Shown piece by piece: positions 9,364 to 17,518 of a stretch of 36,952 nucleotides of DNA (its first letter is position 1; each line of letters starts with the position of its first letter). A program made the position numbers and the translations under genes. Where the stretch lies: positions 1 to 36,952 of the forward strand of contig CAIOFV010000070.1 in assembly GCA_903857665.1 (NCBI GenBank), in the 5' to 3' direction. The notes beneath the pieces were generated by a model that was not told the DNA's origin, made no database searches, and saw nothing but the letters and a program-made list of their open reading frames with translations. This DNA comes from an uncultured Myxococcales bacterium (lineage in GTDB: Bacteria; Myxococcota_A; UBA9042; DTJE01).

Positions 9364-9932
9364 CGGGACGCCTCCCACGTGGTGATGGCCGCATCCTGGG
9401 CCATCAGGAAGCCCAGTTCGTCCACGCCGTTCATCAGGCAGTGGCGGCTGAACCCGTCGATCGGGAACGACACGGTCCCCCCGTCCGGCAGCGTCAGCGT
9501 CCGGGACTCGAGGTCGATGCGCACGGTCGCGCCGGGAGAAGCCAGCAGCCGGGCATGGCTGGCGGGATCGACGACCACCGGCAGCAGCCCGTTCTTCAGC
9601 GCGTTGCTGCGGAAGATGTCGGCGATGCGCGTCGAAACGACCGCCTGGAAACCGAAGTCCACCAGCGCCCAGGGCGCGTGCTCGCGCGACGACCCGCACC
9701 CGAAGTTGTCGCCGGCGACCAGGATCGTGCAGCCCACGGCCTGCGGCTGGTTCAGCACGAAGCCCGGCTGCGGCGCCCCGTCGGGACCGTAGCGCCAGTC
9801 GGCGAACAGCGCCCGGCCCAGCCCCGCCTTGTCGGTGACCTTCAGGAAGCGGGCGGGGATGATCTGGTCGGTGTCCACGTTGTCGCGGGGCAGCACCACG
9901 GTCCGGCTTTCGATCACGCGGATCGGCGTCAT
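9360..9932 (-). CDS. leuD: 3-isopropylmalate dehydratase small subunit
   Basis: A 190-residue small subunit of isopropylmalate isomerase, which pairs with LeuC to convert 2-isopropylmalate to 3-isopropylmalate. It shows [18 protein letters not shown] near the N-terminus and the swivel-domain substrate loop [15 protein letters not shown]. The start at 9932 overlaps the leuC stop in an ATGA, and its own stop overlaps leuB in the same way. Length is typical (about 190-200). Confidence 0.95.
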   Translation of the reverse strand: MTPIRVIESRTVVLPRDNVDTDQIIPARFLKVTDKAGLGRALFADWRYGPDGAPQPGFVLNQPQAVGCTILVAGDNFGCGSSREHAPWALVDFGFQAVVSTRIADIFRSNALKNGLLPVVVDPASHARLLASPGATVRIDLESRTLTLPDGGTVSFPIDGFSRHCLMNGVDELGFLMAQDAAITTWEASR

Positions 9933-11377
9933 GGCTGTCCCTCCAGGAGGCGGCGCGGATCCGCCACCCGCCCCGTCACCGCCGCCGCCGCCGCGGTCAG
10001 GGGGCTGGCCAGCAGCGTGCGCCCTCCGGTCCCCTGGCGCCCCTCGAAGTTGCGGTTCGACGTGGATACGCAGGTCTGCCCGGCCTCGATCCGGTCGCCG
10101 TTCATCGCGATGCACATCGAGCACCCCGGCTCCCGCCACTCGGCGCCCGCGGCCCGCACGATGCGGTCGATCCCCTCGGCCTCGGCCGCCCGCTTCACCG
10201 CAACCGAGCCCGGCACCACCAGCGTCCGGACGGCCACGGTCCGGCCCGCGAGGATCCGGGCCGCCTCCCGCAGGTCCTCCAGGCGCCCGTTGGTGCAGGA
10301 CCCGATGAACACCACGTCGATCGGCGTGCCCACGATCGGCCGCCCCGCCTGCAGGCCCATGTATCGCAGCGCCCGCTCCAGCGAGGCCCGCGCCGCGGGG
10401 TCGGACTCCTCCACCGGGTCCGGCACGGTCCCCCCGATCGGGATCGCCTGGCCCGGGTTGGTGCCGAACGTGATCATCGGCTGCAGCGCCGACGCGTCGA
10501 TGGCGACCTCCCGATCGAAGGCGGCATCCGCATCGCCGGGCAGCGTCCGCCACTTCGCGACGGCCTCGTCCCAGGCCGCCCCCGTCGGCGCCTTCGCGCG
10601 GCCCGCCAGCCACTGGTACGTCGTGTCGTCGGGCGCCACCATGCCGGCCCGCGCGCCCGCCTCGATGGACAGGTTGCACAGGGTCATCCGCGCCTCCATC
10701 GACAGCGCGCGCACGGCGTCGCCGAGATACTCGATCACGTGGCCGGTGCCGCCGCCCACGCCCAGTTTCGCGATGATGGCCAGGGCGAGATCCTTGGCGG
10801 ACACCCCGGGCCCCAGCCGGCCATCGACCCGCACCGCCAGCGTCTGCGGACGCCGCTGCAGCAGGCACTGCGTGGCCAGAACGTGCCCCACCTCCGAGGT
10901 GCCGATGCCGAACGCCAGCGCGCCGAACGCCCCGTGGGTCGCGGTGTGGCTGTCCCCGCAGACCACCGTCATGCCCGGCTGCGTGGCGCCCATCTCGGGC
11001 CCGACCACGTGGACGATCCCCTGCCCCGCCTCGCCCAGCGCGTGCAGCTCGATCCCGAACTCCCGGCAGTTGCGTTCCAGTTGCGACACCTGCGCCGCGG
11101 CCGCGTCGTCGGCGAACGGCCAGCGCCCGTCGGCCCCGCGGGGCAGCGTCGGCGTCGAGTGGTCCATCGTCGCGACGGTCCGGTCGGGCCGGCGCACGGG
11201 CAGGCCCCGCTCCCGCAGCACCGTGAACGCCTGGGGGCTGGTCACCTCGTGGACCAGGTGCAGATCGACATACAGCACCGCGGGCGTGTCGGCTGTTTCC
11301 GGCACGACGACGTGGTCGTCCCAGACCTTCGCGAACAGGGTCCTGCCTGCGCGGGACGGGCGGGTGGAATCGGTCAT
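9929..11377 (-). CDS. leuC: 3-isopropylmalate dehydratase large subunit
   Basis: A 482-residue aconitase-family subunit carrying the [4Fe-4S] cluster. Visible motifs are [14 protein letters not shown] and MDHSTPT near the N-terminus, [34 protein letters not shown] with the first cluster cysteine, and [11 protein letters not shown] with the next two. [17 protein letters not shown] follows. The N-terminus has about ten extra residues compared with Escherichia coli LeuC. The ATG at 11377 overlaps the leuA stop (ATGA). It is a cytoplasmic enzyme working as a heterodimer with LeuD. Confidence 0.95.
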   Translation of the reverse strand: MTDSTRPSRAGRTLFAKVWDDHVVVPETADTPAVLYVDLHLVHEVTSPQAFTVLRERGLPVRRPDRTVATMDHSTPTLPRGADGRWPFADDAAAAQVSQLERNCREFGIELHALGEAGQGIVHVVGPEMGATQPGMTVVCGDSHTATHGAFGALAFGIGTSEVGHVLATQCLLQRRPQTLAVRVDGRLGPGVSAKDLALAIIAKLGVGGGTGHVIEYLGDAVRALSMEARMTLCNLSIEAGARAGMVAPDDTTYQWLAGRAKAPTGAAWDEAVAKWRTLPGDADAAFDREVAIDASALQPMITFGTNPGQAIPIGGTVPDPVEESDPAARASLERALRYMGLQAGRPIVGTPIDVVFIGSCTNGRLEDLREAARILAGRTVAVRTLVVPGSVAVKRAAEAEGIDRIVRAAGAEWREPGCSMCIAMNGDRIEAGQTCVSTSNRNFEGRQGTGGRTLLASPLTAAAAAVTGRVADPRRLLEGQP

Positions 11378-12987
11378 GGCGCGCCCATCTCGTCCCTCGA
11401 CTGCGCGTCCAACGCCGTCCGGGGACCCATGAGGGCGATGCGGTTGATCACGTCCAGATAGGCCCGTGCGCTGCCCTCGATGATGTCGGTGGACAGCGCG
11501 CGCCCCCGGTGCAGGCCGGTCGCGTGCTCGACCTCCAGCGACACCTCGCCCTGGGCGTCCTCGCCGACCGTGATGCTGCTGAGCTGGTAGTCCCGCAGCC
11601 TGGCGTGGAAGCCCGTCACCCTGTCGAACGCCTTGAACACCGCATCGACCGGCCCGTCGCCCGCCGAAACGGCCTGGTGCTCCTTCCCGTCCGCGCTGCG
11701 CAGCGACACCGACGCGCAGGGCAGCGTGCCGGTGCCCGAGGTGGTGGACAGGCTGACGATCTCCCAGGCCTTCGGCGACACCCCGAGGATCTGCCCGTGG
11801 ACCATCAGCGCCTCGATGTCGGCGTCGTAGATGTCCTTCTTCTTGTCGGCCAGCGCCTTGAAGTCCGCGAACACCGCCTCCACCTGCGATTCGTCCAGCA
11901 GGTACCCCAGCGCGGCCAGGCGCTCCTTCAGCGCGTGGCGGCCGGAGTGCTTGCCCAGGACCAGGCTGGTGCTGATGAACCCGACCTCCTCGGGCCGCAT
12001 GATCTCGTAGGTTTCCCGGTGCGTCAGCATCCCGTGCTGGTGGATGCCCGCCTCGTGCGCGAAGGCGTTCTGGCCGACGATCGCCTTGTTCCGCTGCACG
12101 TGGAGGCCCGTCACCTGGGACACCAGGCGGCTGGTCGGGTACAACCGCTCCGTCTTCACGCCGCACGAAACCCCGAAGACGTCCCGCCGCGTCTTCATGG
12201 CCATCACGACCTCTTCCAGCGACGCGTTGCCGGCCCGCTCGCCGATGCCGTTGATGGTGCACTCGACCTGTCGCGCCCCTTCCAGCACGCCGGTCAGCGA
12301 GTTGGCCACCGCCAGGCCCAGGTCGTCGTGGCAGTGGACCGACAACACGATCCGATCGATGCCCCGGACATTCTGCCGCAGGTACTGCAGCGTCCGCGCG
12401 TACGTGGACGGCAGCGCGTAGCCGACGGTGTCGGGGACGTTGATCGTCGTCGCCCCCGCCTCGATCGCCCGCTCGACGATCTCGGCCAGGAAGTCCAGTT
12501 CGGTCCGCACCGCGTCCTCGGCGGAAAACTCGACGTCGTCGAACTTTTCGCGAGCCAGCGCCACCCCGTCCGACGACCGGCGCAGGATCTCGTCCCGCGC
12601 CATCTTCAGCTTGAACTCCCGGTGGATCGGGCTGGTGGCCAGGAACACGTGGCACCGGCGACGGGGCGCGTCCTTCAGCGCCTCCCAGTTGGCCGCGATG
12701 TCGCCCGGGTGGCAGCGGGCCAGGCTGGCGATGATCGGCCCCTCGACCTGCCGCGCGACGGCACGGATGGCCTCCAGGTCGCCCGGCGACGCGGCCGCGA
12801 ACCCGGCCTCGATCACATCGACGCCCAGGTCACGCAACGCGTGCGCCACCTGCAGCTTCTGCCCGATGTTCATGCTGGCGCCCGGGGACTGCTCCCCGTC
12901 GCGCAAGGTCGTGTCGAAGATGACCACGCGGTCGGTCCCCGGATCCCGCGGGGCCTCCCGCTCGGCACCAGGATCGTTGGGTTGCAT
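11374..12987 (-). CDS. leuA: 2-isopropylmalate synthase
   Basis: A 537-residue first enzyme of leucine synthesis, condensing acetyl-CoA with 2-oxoisovalerate. The catalytic TIM barrel begins with [13 protein letters not shown]. It has [15 protein letters not shown] with the metal-binding histidines, [14 protein letters not shown], and the [11 protein letters not shown] linker region. The C-terminal about 130 residues ([18 protein letters not shown]... to [20 protein letters not shown]) form the LeuA dimer domain that mediates leucine feedback inhibition in the family. The ATG at 12987 has a GAGAGA-type ribosome binding site. It is the first gene of a four-gene operon in which each gene overlaps the next by four bases. 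No leader peptide with leucine codons is visible upstream, so classical attenuation is not supported. Confidence 0.95.
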   Translation of the reverse strand: MQPNDPGAEREAPRDPGTDRVVIFDTTLRDGEQSPGASMNIGQKLQVAHALRDLGVDVIEAGFAAASPGDLEAIRAVARQVEGPIIASLARCHPGDIAANWEALKDAPRRRCHVFLATSPIHREFKLKMARDEILRRSSDGVALAREKFDDVEFSAEDAVRTELDFLAEIVERAIEAGATTINVPDTVGYALPSTYARTLQYLRQNVRGIDRIVLSVHCHDDLGLAVANSLTGVLEGARQVECTINGIGERAGNASLEEVVMAMKTRRDVFGVSCGVKTERLYPTSRLVSQVTGLHVQRNKAIVGQNAFAHEAGIHQHGMLTHRETYEIMRPEEVGFISTSLVLGKHSGRHALKERLAALGYLLDESQVEAVFADFKALADKKKDIYDADIEALMVHGQILGVSPKAWEIVSLSTTSGTGTLPCASVSLRSADGKEHQAVSAGDGPVDAVFKAFDRVTGFHARLRDYQLSSITVGEDAQGEVSLEVEHATGLHRGRALSTDIIEGSARAYLDVINRIALMGPRTALDAQSRDEMGAP

Positions 12988-13024
12988 CCGGTTCTCTCGC
13001 TAAACACGGACCTTCAAGGTAGTC

Positions 13025-13052
13025 ATTATTGGAAACGGTGCCAGAGAATGAA
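13025..13052 (-). promoter_or_regulatory. leuA: Weak sigma-70-type promoter candidate for the leu operon
   Basis: On the minus strand AATAAT (13030-13025) matches a -10 box in five of six bases. TTCATT (13052-13047) stands 16 bases upstream as a poor -35. The start would fall near 13018, about 30 bases before leuA. Confidence 0.3.
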
Positions 13053-13133
13053 CGGGATGACGGCCTTGCACGGGGTTCCGGCCCGTCAAGGACCGGACCG
13101 GCGTCCCGTGGATTCCGGCGGTCGGGAGGGGGG

Positions 13134-14678
13134 TCACTCCTCGTCCAGATCGATCTGGACGCCGACCTCGCCCGGACGGCGACGGATGACCTGACCACCG
13201 GCCGTGACCTGCGTATTGGTGGGCCCGTTCAACGGCGTGAACAAGGCCTCGCGACTGGCCGTGGATGCGCGCCGGGAGTCCGCGGCCGCGTCCCTGCCCA
13301 TGGGCGCTGCGGAGGCGGCCGCGGCCTGCTGCTGCGAATGCTCCTGCTCCCGCCGGGCCGCCAGCCGGCGCATCTGCGCCCGCACCCTCCGCTCGGCCTG
13401 CGGCACCCGGGCATCCGCGGCTTCGGGGGGAGGGACTTCGCCCCGCTCCAGCCGATCCCGGGCCTCGATGTCGCTGGTGTCGATTCCGAAGTTGGCGGCG
13501 TCCCGGATCGCGGCCTGCGTGCCCAGCGCGCCGGCGACTACCGAGCCCTCGACCGCGTAGGCCCCCAGCGCGGCGGCCCCCGCGACGTTCCCGTGGCGCC
13601 GCCGCACCTGGTCCGCGCGCTCGGCGGCGGCATCGGAGGCCGACTGGTTCACATCGACCCCGTGGCCGCCCACCCCCCGGGTCACCCGGCGCGTCCGGTA
13701 GATGCCCTGGCGCCTCGCCTCCTCGTCGCCGCGGCGCCCCAGGGCCAGCGAGGCCCGGGCCGTGTCGGTGACCATGCGCCCCGGCACGCCACCCGCCGCG
13801 CCCGCCACCTGCAACGCGCTGTCGATGGTGTCCAGGGTGCCGCCCTCGGCATCCCCGTGCGTCGCCCGCTGGATCCCCCGGCCGACACCCACCAGGCCGG
13901 CCCCTGCATCCAGCACCCGCGCGCCCGCATTCAACACGCGCCCGGCCCCGGGCCTGCCCGCGGCCTCGGCCAGCGTGGCCACGTTGCCGGCCCCGCCCGA
14001 TCCGGCGCCCAGCAGCGTCTGCGCCCCCTCGGCCCTGCGGCCGTGACGCACCTGGTCGATCCCGGCCCGCGCCTGGAACACCGCCGCCCCTGCGCCGATC
14101 ACGCTGGTCGCAACGGATCCCGCCTGCTGGAGGGCCCGGGGCGCCCCGGCCATGGCCGCAACCTCGTTCAACCCGCCCGCCACGTCGGACACCGCGCCGG
14201 CCTGGCCCGCCTGCTGCTCGGCCCGGGTCTGCGACGGATCGGGCGCGTTGCCCAGCGAGGCCGCCCCCAGGATCCCGCGGCCCACGGACTGCGCCCGGCC
14301 CAGGCCGGCTGCACCGGCGGCCAGTTCGTTCGCATGCGAGTCGTTCATCGGCACGGCGACGGGAGGGTCGGCTGCCGCCGGGGTCGGGGTGCTTCCGGCC
14401 GCCGCGCCCGGCGACGCCGTCGCATCGGAACGCGGGTGGATCGGGGTCGGGACCGCGGCCGGGGGCTGCGCCCGCGGGGAAAGCTGAGCGCGTCCCTCGT
14501 GGTAGGCGGTGCCCGGCGCGGGCGGGGACAGCAGCGCCCGCCCCGCGTCGTAGCCCACGCGTCGGACCCTCGTCCGCAGACGCCTCGCGGCCCCTGAAGG
14601 CGCGGCCACGGATCGGTCCTCGGGGCTGTTCGCCGCAGCCGGAGCGGTTTCCTTCGACTCAGAATCGAACCTGGACAT
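13134..14678 (-). CDS. Ala/Gly/Arg-rich protein of unknown function with Y..GRA.LSP repeats
   Basis: A 514-residue protein with no signal peptide and no cysteine from the chosen start. Near the N-terminus two copies of a ten-residue motif appear, YDAGRALLSP (43-52) and YHEGRAQLSP (59-68). Similar short Tyr...Leu-x-Pro motifs occur, as I recall, in effectors of extracellular contractile injection systems. Residues 80-110 are Pro/Ala-rich. The middle (about 115-330) is small-residue helical sequence (AGSVATSVIGAGAAVFQ, RVLNAGARVLDAGAGLVGVG) like the pre-toxin regions of polymorphic toxins. The C-terminus is charged (RRVRAQMRRLAARREQEHSQQQ) and ends VQIDLDEE. The start at 14678 is chosen for GGGGGA seven bases upstream; a longer frame to 14999 would overlap the beta-helix fragment. 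It lies 146 bases upstream of leuA on the same strand. No sheath, tube or baseplate gene is in the window, so the injection-effector idea is weak. Confidence 0.6.
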   Translation of the reverse strand: MSRFDSESKETAPAAANSPEDRSVAAPSGAARRLRTRVRRVGYDAGRALLSPPAPGTAYHEGRAQLSPRAQPPAAVPTPIHPRSDATASPGAAAGSTPTPAAADPPVAVPMNDSHANELAAGAAGLGRAQSVGRGILGAASLGNAPDPSQTRAEQQAGQAGAVSDVAGGLNEVAAMAGAPRALQQAGSVATSVIGAGAAVFQARAGIDQVRHGRRAEGAQTLLGAGSGGAGNVATLAEAAGRPGAGRVLNAGARVLDAGAGLVGVGRGIQRATHGDAEGGTLDTIDSALQVAGAAGGVPGRMVTDTARASLALGRRGDEEARRQGIYRTRRVTRGVGGHGVDVNQSASDAAAERADQVRRRHGNVAGAAALGAYAVEGSVVAGALGTQAAIRDAANFGIDTSDIEARDRLERGEVPPPEAADARVPQAERRVRAQMRRLAARREQEHSQQQAAAASAAPMGRDAAADSRRASTASREALFTPLNGPTNTQVTAGGQVIRRRPGEVGVQIDLDEE

Positions 14679-14683
14679 CGGAT

Positions 14684-14718
14684 CCCCCGGGGTTCCACTG
14701 TAGGCAACACCCCCGGGG
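14684..14718. promoter_or_regulatory. Pair of identical CCCCCGGGG palindromic sites
   Basis: CCCCCGGGG occurs at 14684-14692 and again at 14710-14718, centres 26 bases apart, directly upstream of the 14678 start. The minus strand between them contains a TACAGT sequence that could be a poor -10. It could be an operator pair or simply GC-rich coincidence. Confidence 0.25.
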
Positions 14719-14838
14719 AAGCAAAGGAGGGAGTCCGCAACCCCGCTCGGAGGGCCGGGAAGATCGGGACTCTCCCCCCCGTTCCACCCGGGCGCCGGAC
14801 TGTCGTACACTCGCCCCGCCACGCCGGACCGGCCCATC

Positions 14839-15252
14839 GTGTTCCGCAGCAGCAAGGCGTCCCCCGGCCATACCGACTGGGATGGCATCCAGATGCCCGG
14901 CCTCCAGGGCGCCGCCACGGTCTTTGCCGCGCCGAATGCCGGTTCCCACGTCGTCGTGGAGAACTCGATCGTGTTCCGGTCCGCGGTCGGCCTCCGCAAC
15001 GAGTCCGATGGTGGCGCCCTGGCCTCGGGCTACCTGGGATTCGATCGTGTGGACGAACCCTTCCTGACCAATGCCCAGGAGGGCACCGGGACCGTGACGG
15101 CCGACGCGGGCTTCGTGGACGAGACCGCCGGGGACTTCCGCCTGGCCGACACTTCGGCGATGAAGGGCCGCGGCAACCCCGTCGATGGCAGTCCCGACCT
15201 GGGCGCCCACGGCGGAGCGAACGCCGACGAGCAGGTGGGCAGCCGGCACTGA
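14839..15252 (+). pseudogene. C-terminal fragment of a right-handed parallel beta-helix protein
   Basis: The translation reads IVFRSSKASPGHTDWDGIQMPG, then VVVENSIVFRSAVGLRN, then AGFVDETAGDFRLADTSAMKGRGNPVDGSPDLGAHGG. This is the usual closing pattern of secreted pectin-lyase-like beta-helix proteins (FVD..AGDFRL....A...G.P....PDLGA.GG). Intact members are several hundred residues with a signal peptide. Here the frame is closed by TAG at 14701, there is no signal sequence, and no good ribosome binding site precedes the GTG at 14839. I read it as the 3' remnant of a once longer gene, truncated at its 5' side next to the divergent 14678 gene. Expression as a short protein cannot be excluded. 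Confidence 0.55.
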
Positions 15253-15321
15253 ATGGGTCACAGGGGACGCAGCGGCTGGATTGGGTTGCTTTCGCGCGGC
15301 TTCCGGCTCATTCCCCCCTGC

Positions 15322-15627
15322 TCAACTCCACTTCTTCCCCAGGTCGTTCAGGTTGGAGCGCCCCAGTTCCTCGGGCGAAATCAGGATGTGGAACTGGACA
15401 TCGGCGTTGAAGGTCAGGAACCACGGCTCGGCGAGCGCGGGGATCTTCGTGGCGTCCTGCACGTCCACGACGAGAATCGCGCCCCGCTTCCCGCCGATCT
15501 CGGTGAAGTAGACGACCTCGGGCCGGGTGTCCTCCAGGATCCGGCCCATCTTCGAGCCCACGGTACCATCGCGGGTCGCAGCGTTGAACGTGTCATTCGG
15601 AATCTGGACCTGGCAAAGCATCTTCAT
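15322..15627 (-). CDS. Small DUF3303-like / alpha-beta barrel family protein
   Basis: A 101-residue protein beginning MKMLCQVQIPNDTFNAATRDG, with a core YFTEIGGKRGAILVVDVQDA and IPALAEPWFLTFNADVQFHI, ending DLGKKW. This pattern (NAA.RDG, GRILE, YFTE.GG.RGA, LAEPWFLTF.AD..FH) matches a widespread small family, sometimes mislabelled pantothenate synthetase, probably a dimeric ferredoxin-like fold. No catalytic role is established. It has a TGAGG ribosome binding site and a perfect TATAAT upstream. It seems monocistronic, lying between the beta-helix remnant and the Asp-rich lipoprotein gene. Confidence 0.75.
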   Translation of the reverse strand: MKMLCQVQIPNDTFNAATRDGTVGSKMGRILEDTRPEVVYFTEIGGKRGAILVVDVQDATKIPALAEPWFLTFNADVQFHILISPEELGRSNLNDLGKKWS

Positions 15628-15677
15628 GATCGAACCTCAAGAGTGAGACATCGATCCGATTATTGCGAAGCCTTCTC

Positions 15678-15683
15678 ATTATA
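15678..15683 (-). promoter_or_regulatory. TATAAT -10 element for the 15627 gene
   Basis: A perfect TATAAT lies on the minus strand about 50 bases before the ATG, in a locally AT-rich stretch unlike its surroundings. The nearest TTGCGA is 13 bases upstream of it, too close for a standard -35; at 17 bases the hexamer is ACGGTT, a poor match. Confidence 0.4.
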
Positions 15684-15764
15684 GCATCCATCAGTTTCGC
15701 AACCGTCTGTTCTTCCTGCTCCATCCGTCCTCAAACCCAGAAAGAATTCAGAAGGAGCGGTCGA

Positions 15765-16265
15765 TCAGCGGGAGGATTCCGGGGCCCCGGCGGCGTCCGG
15801 GTCGACGGGAAGCGCGTCATCCGGGGGAAGAGGCGCGTCAGGCACGATCGCGTCCGGTTCGGAGCTTTCGGGATTCACGGCATCCGGGAGCCAGCCCAGG
15901 TCCATGGTGCCGCCCGGGTCGGGCACGATGAACGTGTCGGGGACCTCGAGGGGCGTGTCCAGCGGCACGTCGGGCAGCGAACCGACGTCCGTGCCTGCGG
16001 GAATGTCATAGGGCTGCGCAACGCCCTCGTCGATCGGAACGTCCGCGAAGATGCCCGTTTCGTACCCCGGAAGTTCGGCCGAATGCAGGGTATCCGCGTC
16101 CTTCGCCGCGTCGCACCCCGCAGTCCCGCCGGACAGCGCCGCGACCGTCCCGCCCACCAGCACGACCCGGCGGCCCTGCCGCAAGGCCAGGTCCAGCAGC
16201 GACGGGTACCCCGGCTTCGAGGGGAGGAGGGCCTGGGCAACGGGCAGCGAGTCGGGACGCGTCAC
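15765..16265 (-). CDS. Asp/Pro-rich Tat-type lipoprotein, candidate substrate of the adjacent radical SAM enzyme
   Basis: A 166-residue protein. Residues 1-30 are an unusual N-region; GRRVVLVGGTVAALSGGTAGC (31-51) then looks like a twin-arginine-type signal ending in a lipobox (TAGC) at Cys51, the only cysteine. The remaining 115 residues are acidic and Pro-rich with recurring V/L-P-D units: DVPIDEG, LPDVPLDTPLEVPDTF, IVPDPGG, LPDAV, IVPDAPLPPDD, LPVDPD. No folded enzymatic domain is seen. The GTG start at 16265 is chosen because GAGGT lies five bases upstream. It follows the radical SAM/SPASM gene by 83 bases on the same strand and likely shares its transcript. With only the lipid-attachment cysteine present, any radical SAM modification would have to be something other than a Cys thioether in the mature tail. 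Confidence 0.65.
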   Translation of the reverse strand: MTRPDSLPVAQALLPSKPGYPSLLDLALRQGRRVVLVGGTVAALSGGTAGCDAAKDADTLHSAELPGYETGIFADVPIDEGVAQPYDIPAGTDVGSLPDVPLDTPLEVPDTFIVPDPGGTMDLGWLPDAVNPESSEPDAIVPDAPLPPDDALPVDPDAAGAPESSR

Positions 16266-16348
16266 GGGCCACCTCGGATCGATGCCTACATCGTAGGGAA
16301 TCGGGGGGAGGGAAATCCAGTGGATTCCGATCAGAACCGGGCAATCGA

Positions 16349-17491
16349 TCAGTCCGCGAACAGTCCGTCCACGTCGATGCCGTGGAGGTCCAGTGCCCTG
16401 CCGGCCGGCCCCGTTTCGTAGAAGCGCCGACGGAAGGACTCGCTGCGTTCGGCGAACAACGTACCCGCCAGGTGGTCGGCAGCGTCGATCAACACGCGTT
16501 CCAGCGCGCACAGGCCCTCGGGGAACGCGTCCACCCGCCCGGTCAGCGCCCAGCGGATGCAGGACCCCCAGAACGAGCAGCGGTGACGCACGTCGCAGGC
16601 CCGACAGCGCTCCGGCGTGCCGTCGTGACAATGCAGGAAGCGCGCCCGGGCCGCCTCGTCGAAGCCGCCGTCGAGGGTCCCGATGACGCAGCCGCCGCCG
16701 TCGTCGCCGCCCACCATGCGATCGCAGGGATACAACCGCCCCGACGGCGCGACCACCACCTGCGCGCGGCCGCAGGCGCACCGCGGCACCGACACCAGCG
16801 GGTGCAGCACGTGGCGGGCGATCTTGGCGTCCAGCAGCGGCACCGCGACCGGACGCCCGGCACGGTAGGTGTCGGCCACCGCGTCCGCGACGTCCAGCAA
16901 CGACCGCCGCAGCGCCTCGACGGATCCCACGTCCCAGGCGGCGTGGTAGTCGATGGCCAGGTGGTGGCGCAGCACGCCCAGTGACGCCACGTGGTCGAAC
17001 GCGGCGCGGGCCGTTTTTGCGGAGCCCGGCCCCAGCACCGTGACGACCGCGACGTCGGGCAGGCGCGCAAGGGCCGCCGCGAGGTTCGCGACCACCGTGG
17101 CGTGGGACCCCTTCCCGCCCGCGAAGGGCCGATGCCGATCGTGGATCCCGGCCGGTCCGTCCAGGCTGACGGCCAGCCGGAAGCGGTGCCGCGCCAGGAA
17201 GTCCAGGCGCTCCCCGTCCAGCAGCGTCCCGTTGGTGGTCATGCGATACCGGACCGCGCGACCCGTGCGTGCCGACGCGGCCTCGCTGCGCGCCACGGCT
17301 TCGCAGAGGAGGTCGAACGCGACCAGGGGTTCCCCGCCGAAGAAGGCCAGGCCCACGGGGCCGGCGCCTTCCTCGAAGGCCAGGTCCACGGCCTTCGCCA
17401 TCACCTCCGACGACATGTTCCGGTCGAAGGGCGCGCCGTTGTAGCAGTAGGTACAGCGGAGGTTGCAGGCGTGGGTGATGAAGAGTTCCAC
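16349..17491 (-). CDS. Radical SAM/SPASM protein
   Basis: A 380-residue radical SAM enzyme. CNLRCTYC puts the cluster cysteines at 9, 13 and 16, immediately after the start; GGEP lies at 52-55. The C-terminal SPASM region shows CACGRAQVVVAPSGRLYPCD, then CHDGTPERCRACDVRHRC, CSFWGSC-type spacing and a final GLCALE. This is enough cysteines for two auxiliary clusters. There is no extended N-terminal peptide-binding domain like that of the 925 enzyme, so recognition may need another factor. The start is GTG at 17491, with no clear ribosome binding site, only 27 bases after the stop of the TolC-like gene. Translation may therefore be coupled to that gene. It is followed by the Asp/Pro-rich lipoprotein, its most likely substrate. 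The closest functional class is SPASM peptide or protein maturases; the reaction is unknown. Confidence 0.85.
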   Translation of the reverse strand: MELFITHACNLRCTYCYNGAPFDRNMSSEVMAKAVDLAFEEGAGPVGLAFFGGEPLVAFDLLCEAVARSEAASARTGRAVRYRMTTNGTLLDGERLDFLARHRFRLAVSLDGPAGIHDRHRPFAGGKGSHATVVANLAAALARLPDVAVVTVLGPGSAKTARAAFDHVASLGVLRHHLAIDYHAAWDVGSVEALRRSLLDVADAVADTYRAGRPVAVPLLDAKIARHVLHPLVSVPRCACGRAQVVVAPSGRLYPCDRMVGGDDGGGCVIGTLDGGFDEAARARFLHCHDGTPERCRACDVRHRCSFWGSCIRWALTGRVDAFPEGLCALERVLIDAADHLAGTLFAERSESFRRRFYETGPAGRALDLHGIDVDGLFAD

Positions 17492-17518
17492 GCCGGGAGT
17501 ATACGCGTTGGGGAGCCG

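Noticed and set aside
13034..13050. TGGCAC on the minus strand upstream of leuA as a sigma-54 -24 element
   Set aside because: There is no GC dinucleotide at the required -12 position ten bases after the GG.
12988..13133. Leader peptide or T-box attenuator for the leu operon
   Set aside because: No short ORF with leucine codon runs and no specifier-type hairpin can be seen; the likely leader is only about 30 bases.
14679..14999. Extended N-terminus of the 514-residue protein
   Set aside because: The added sequence overlaps the beta-helix fragment in the opposite direction, has no ribosome binding site, and differs in character from the rest of the protein.
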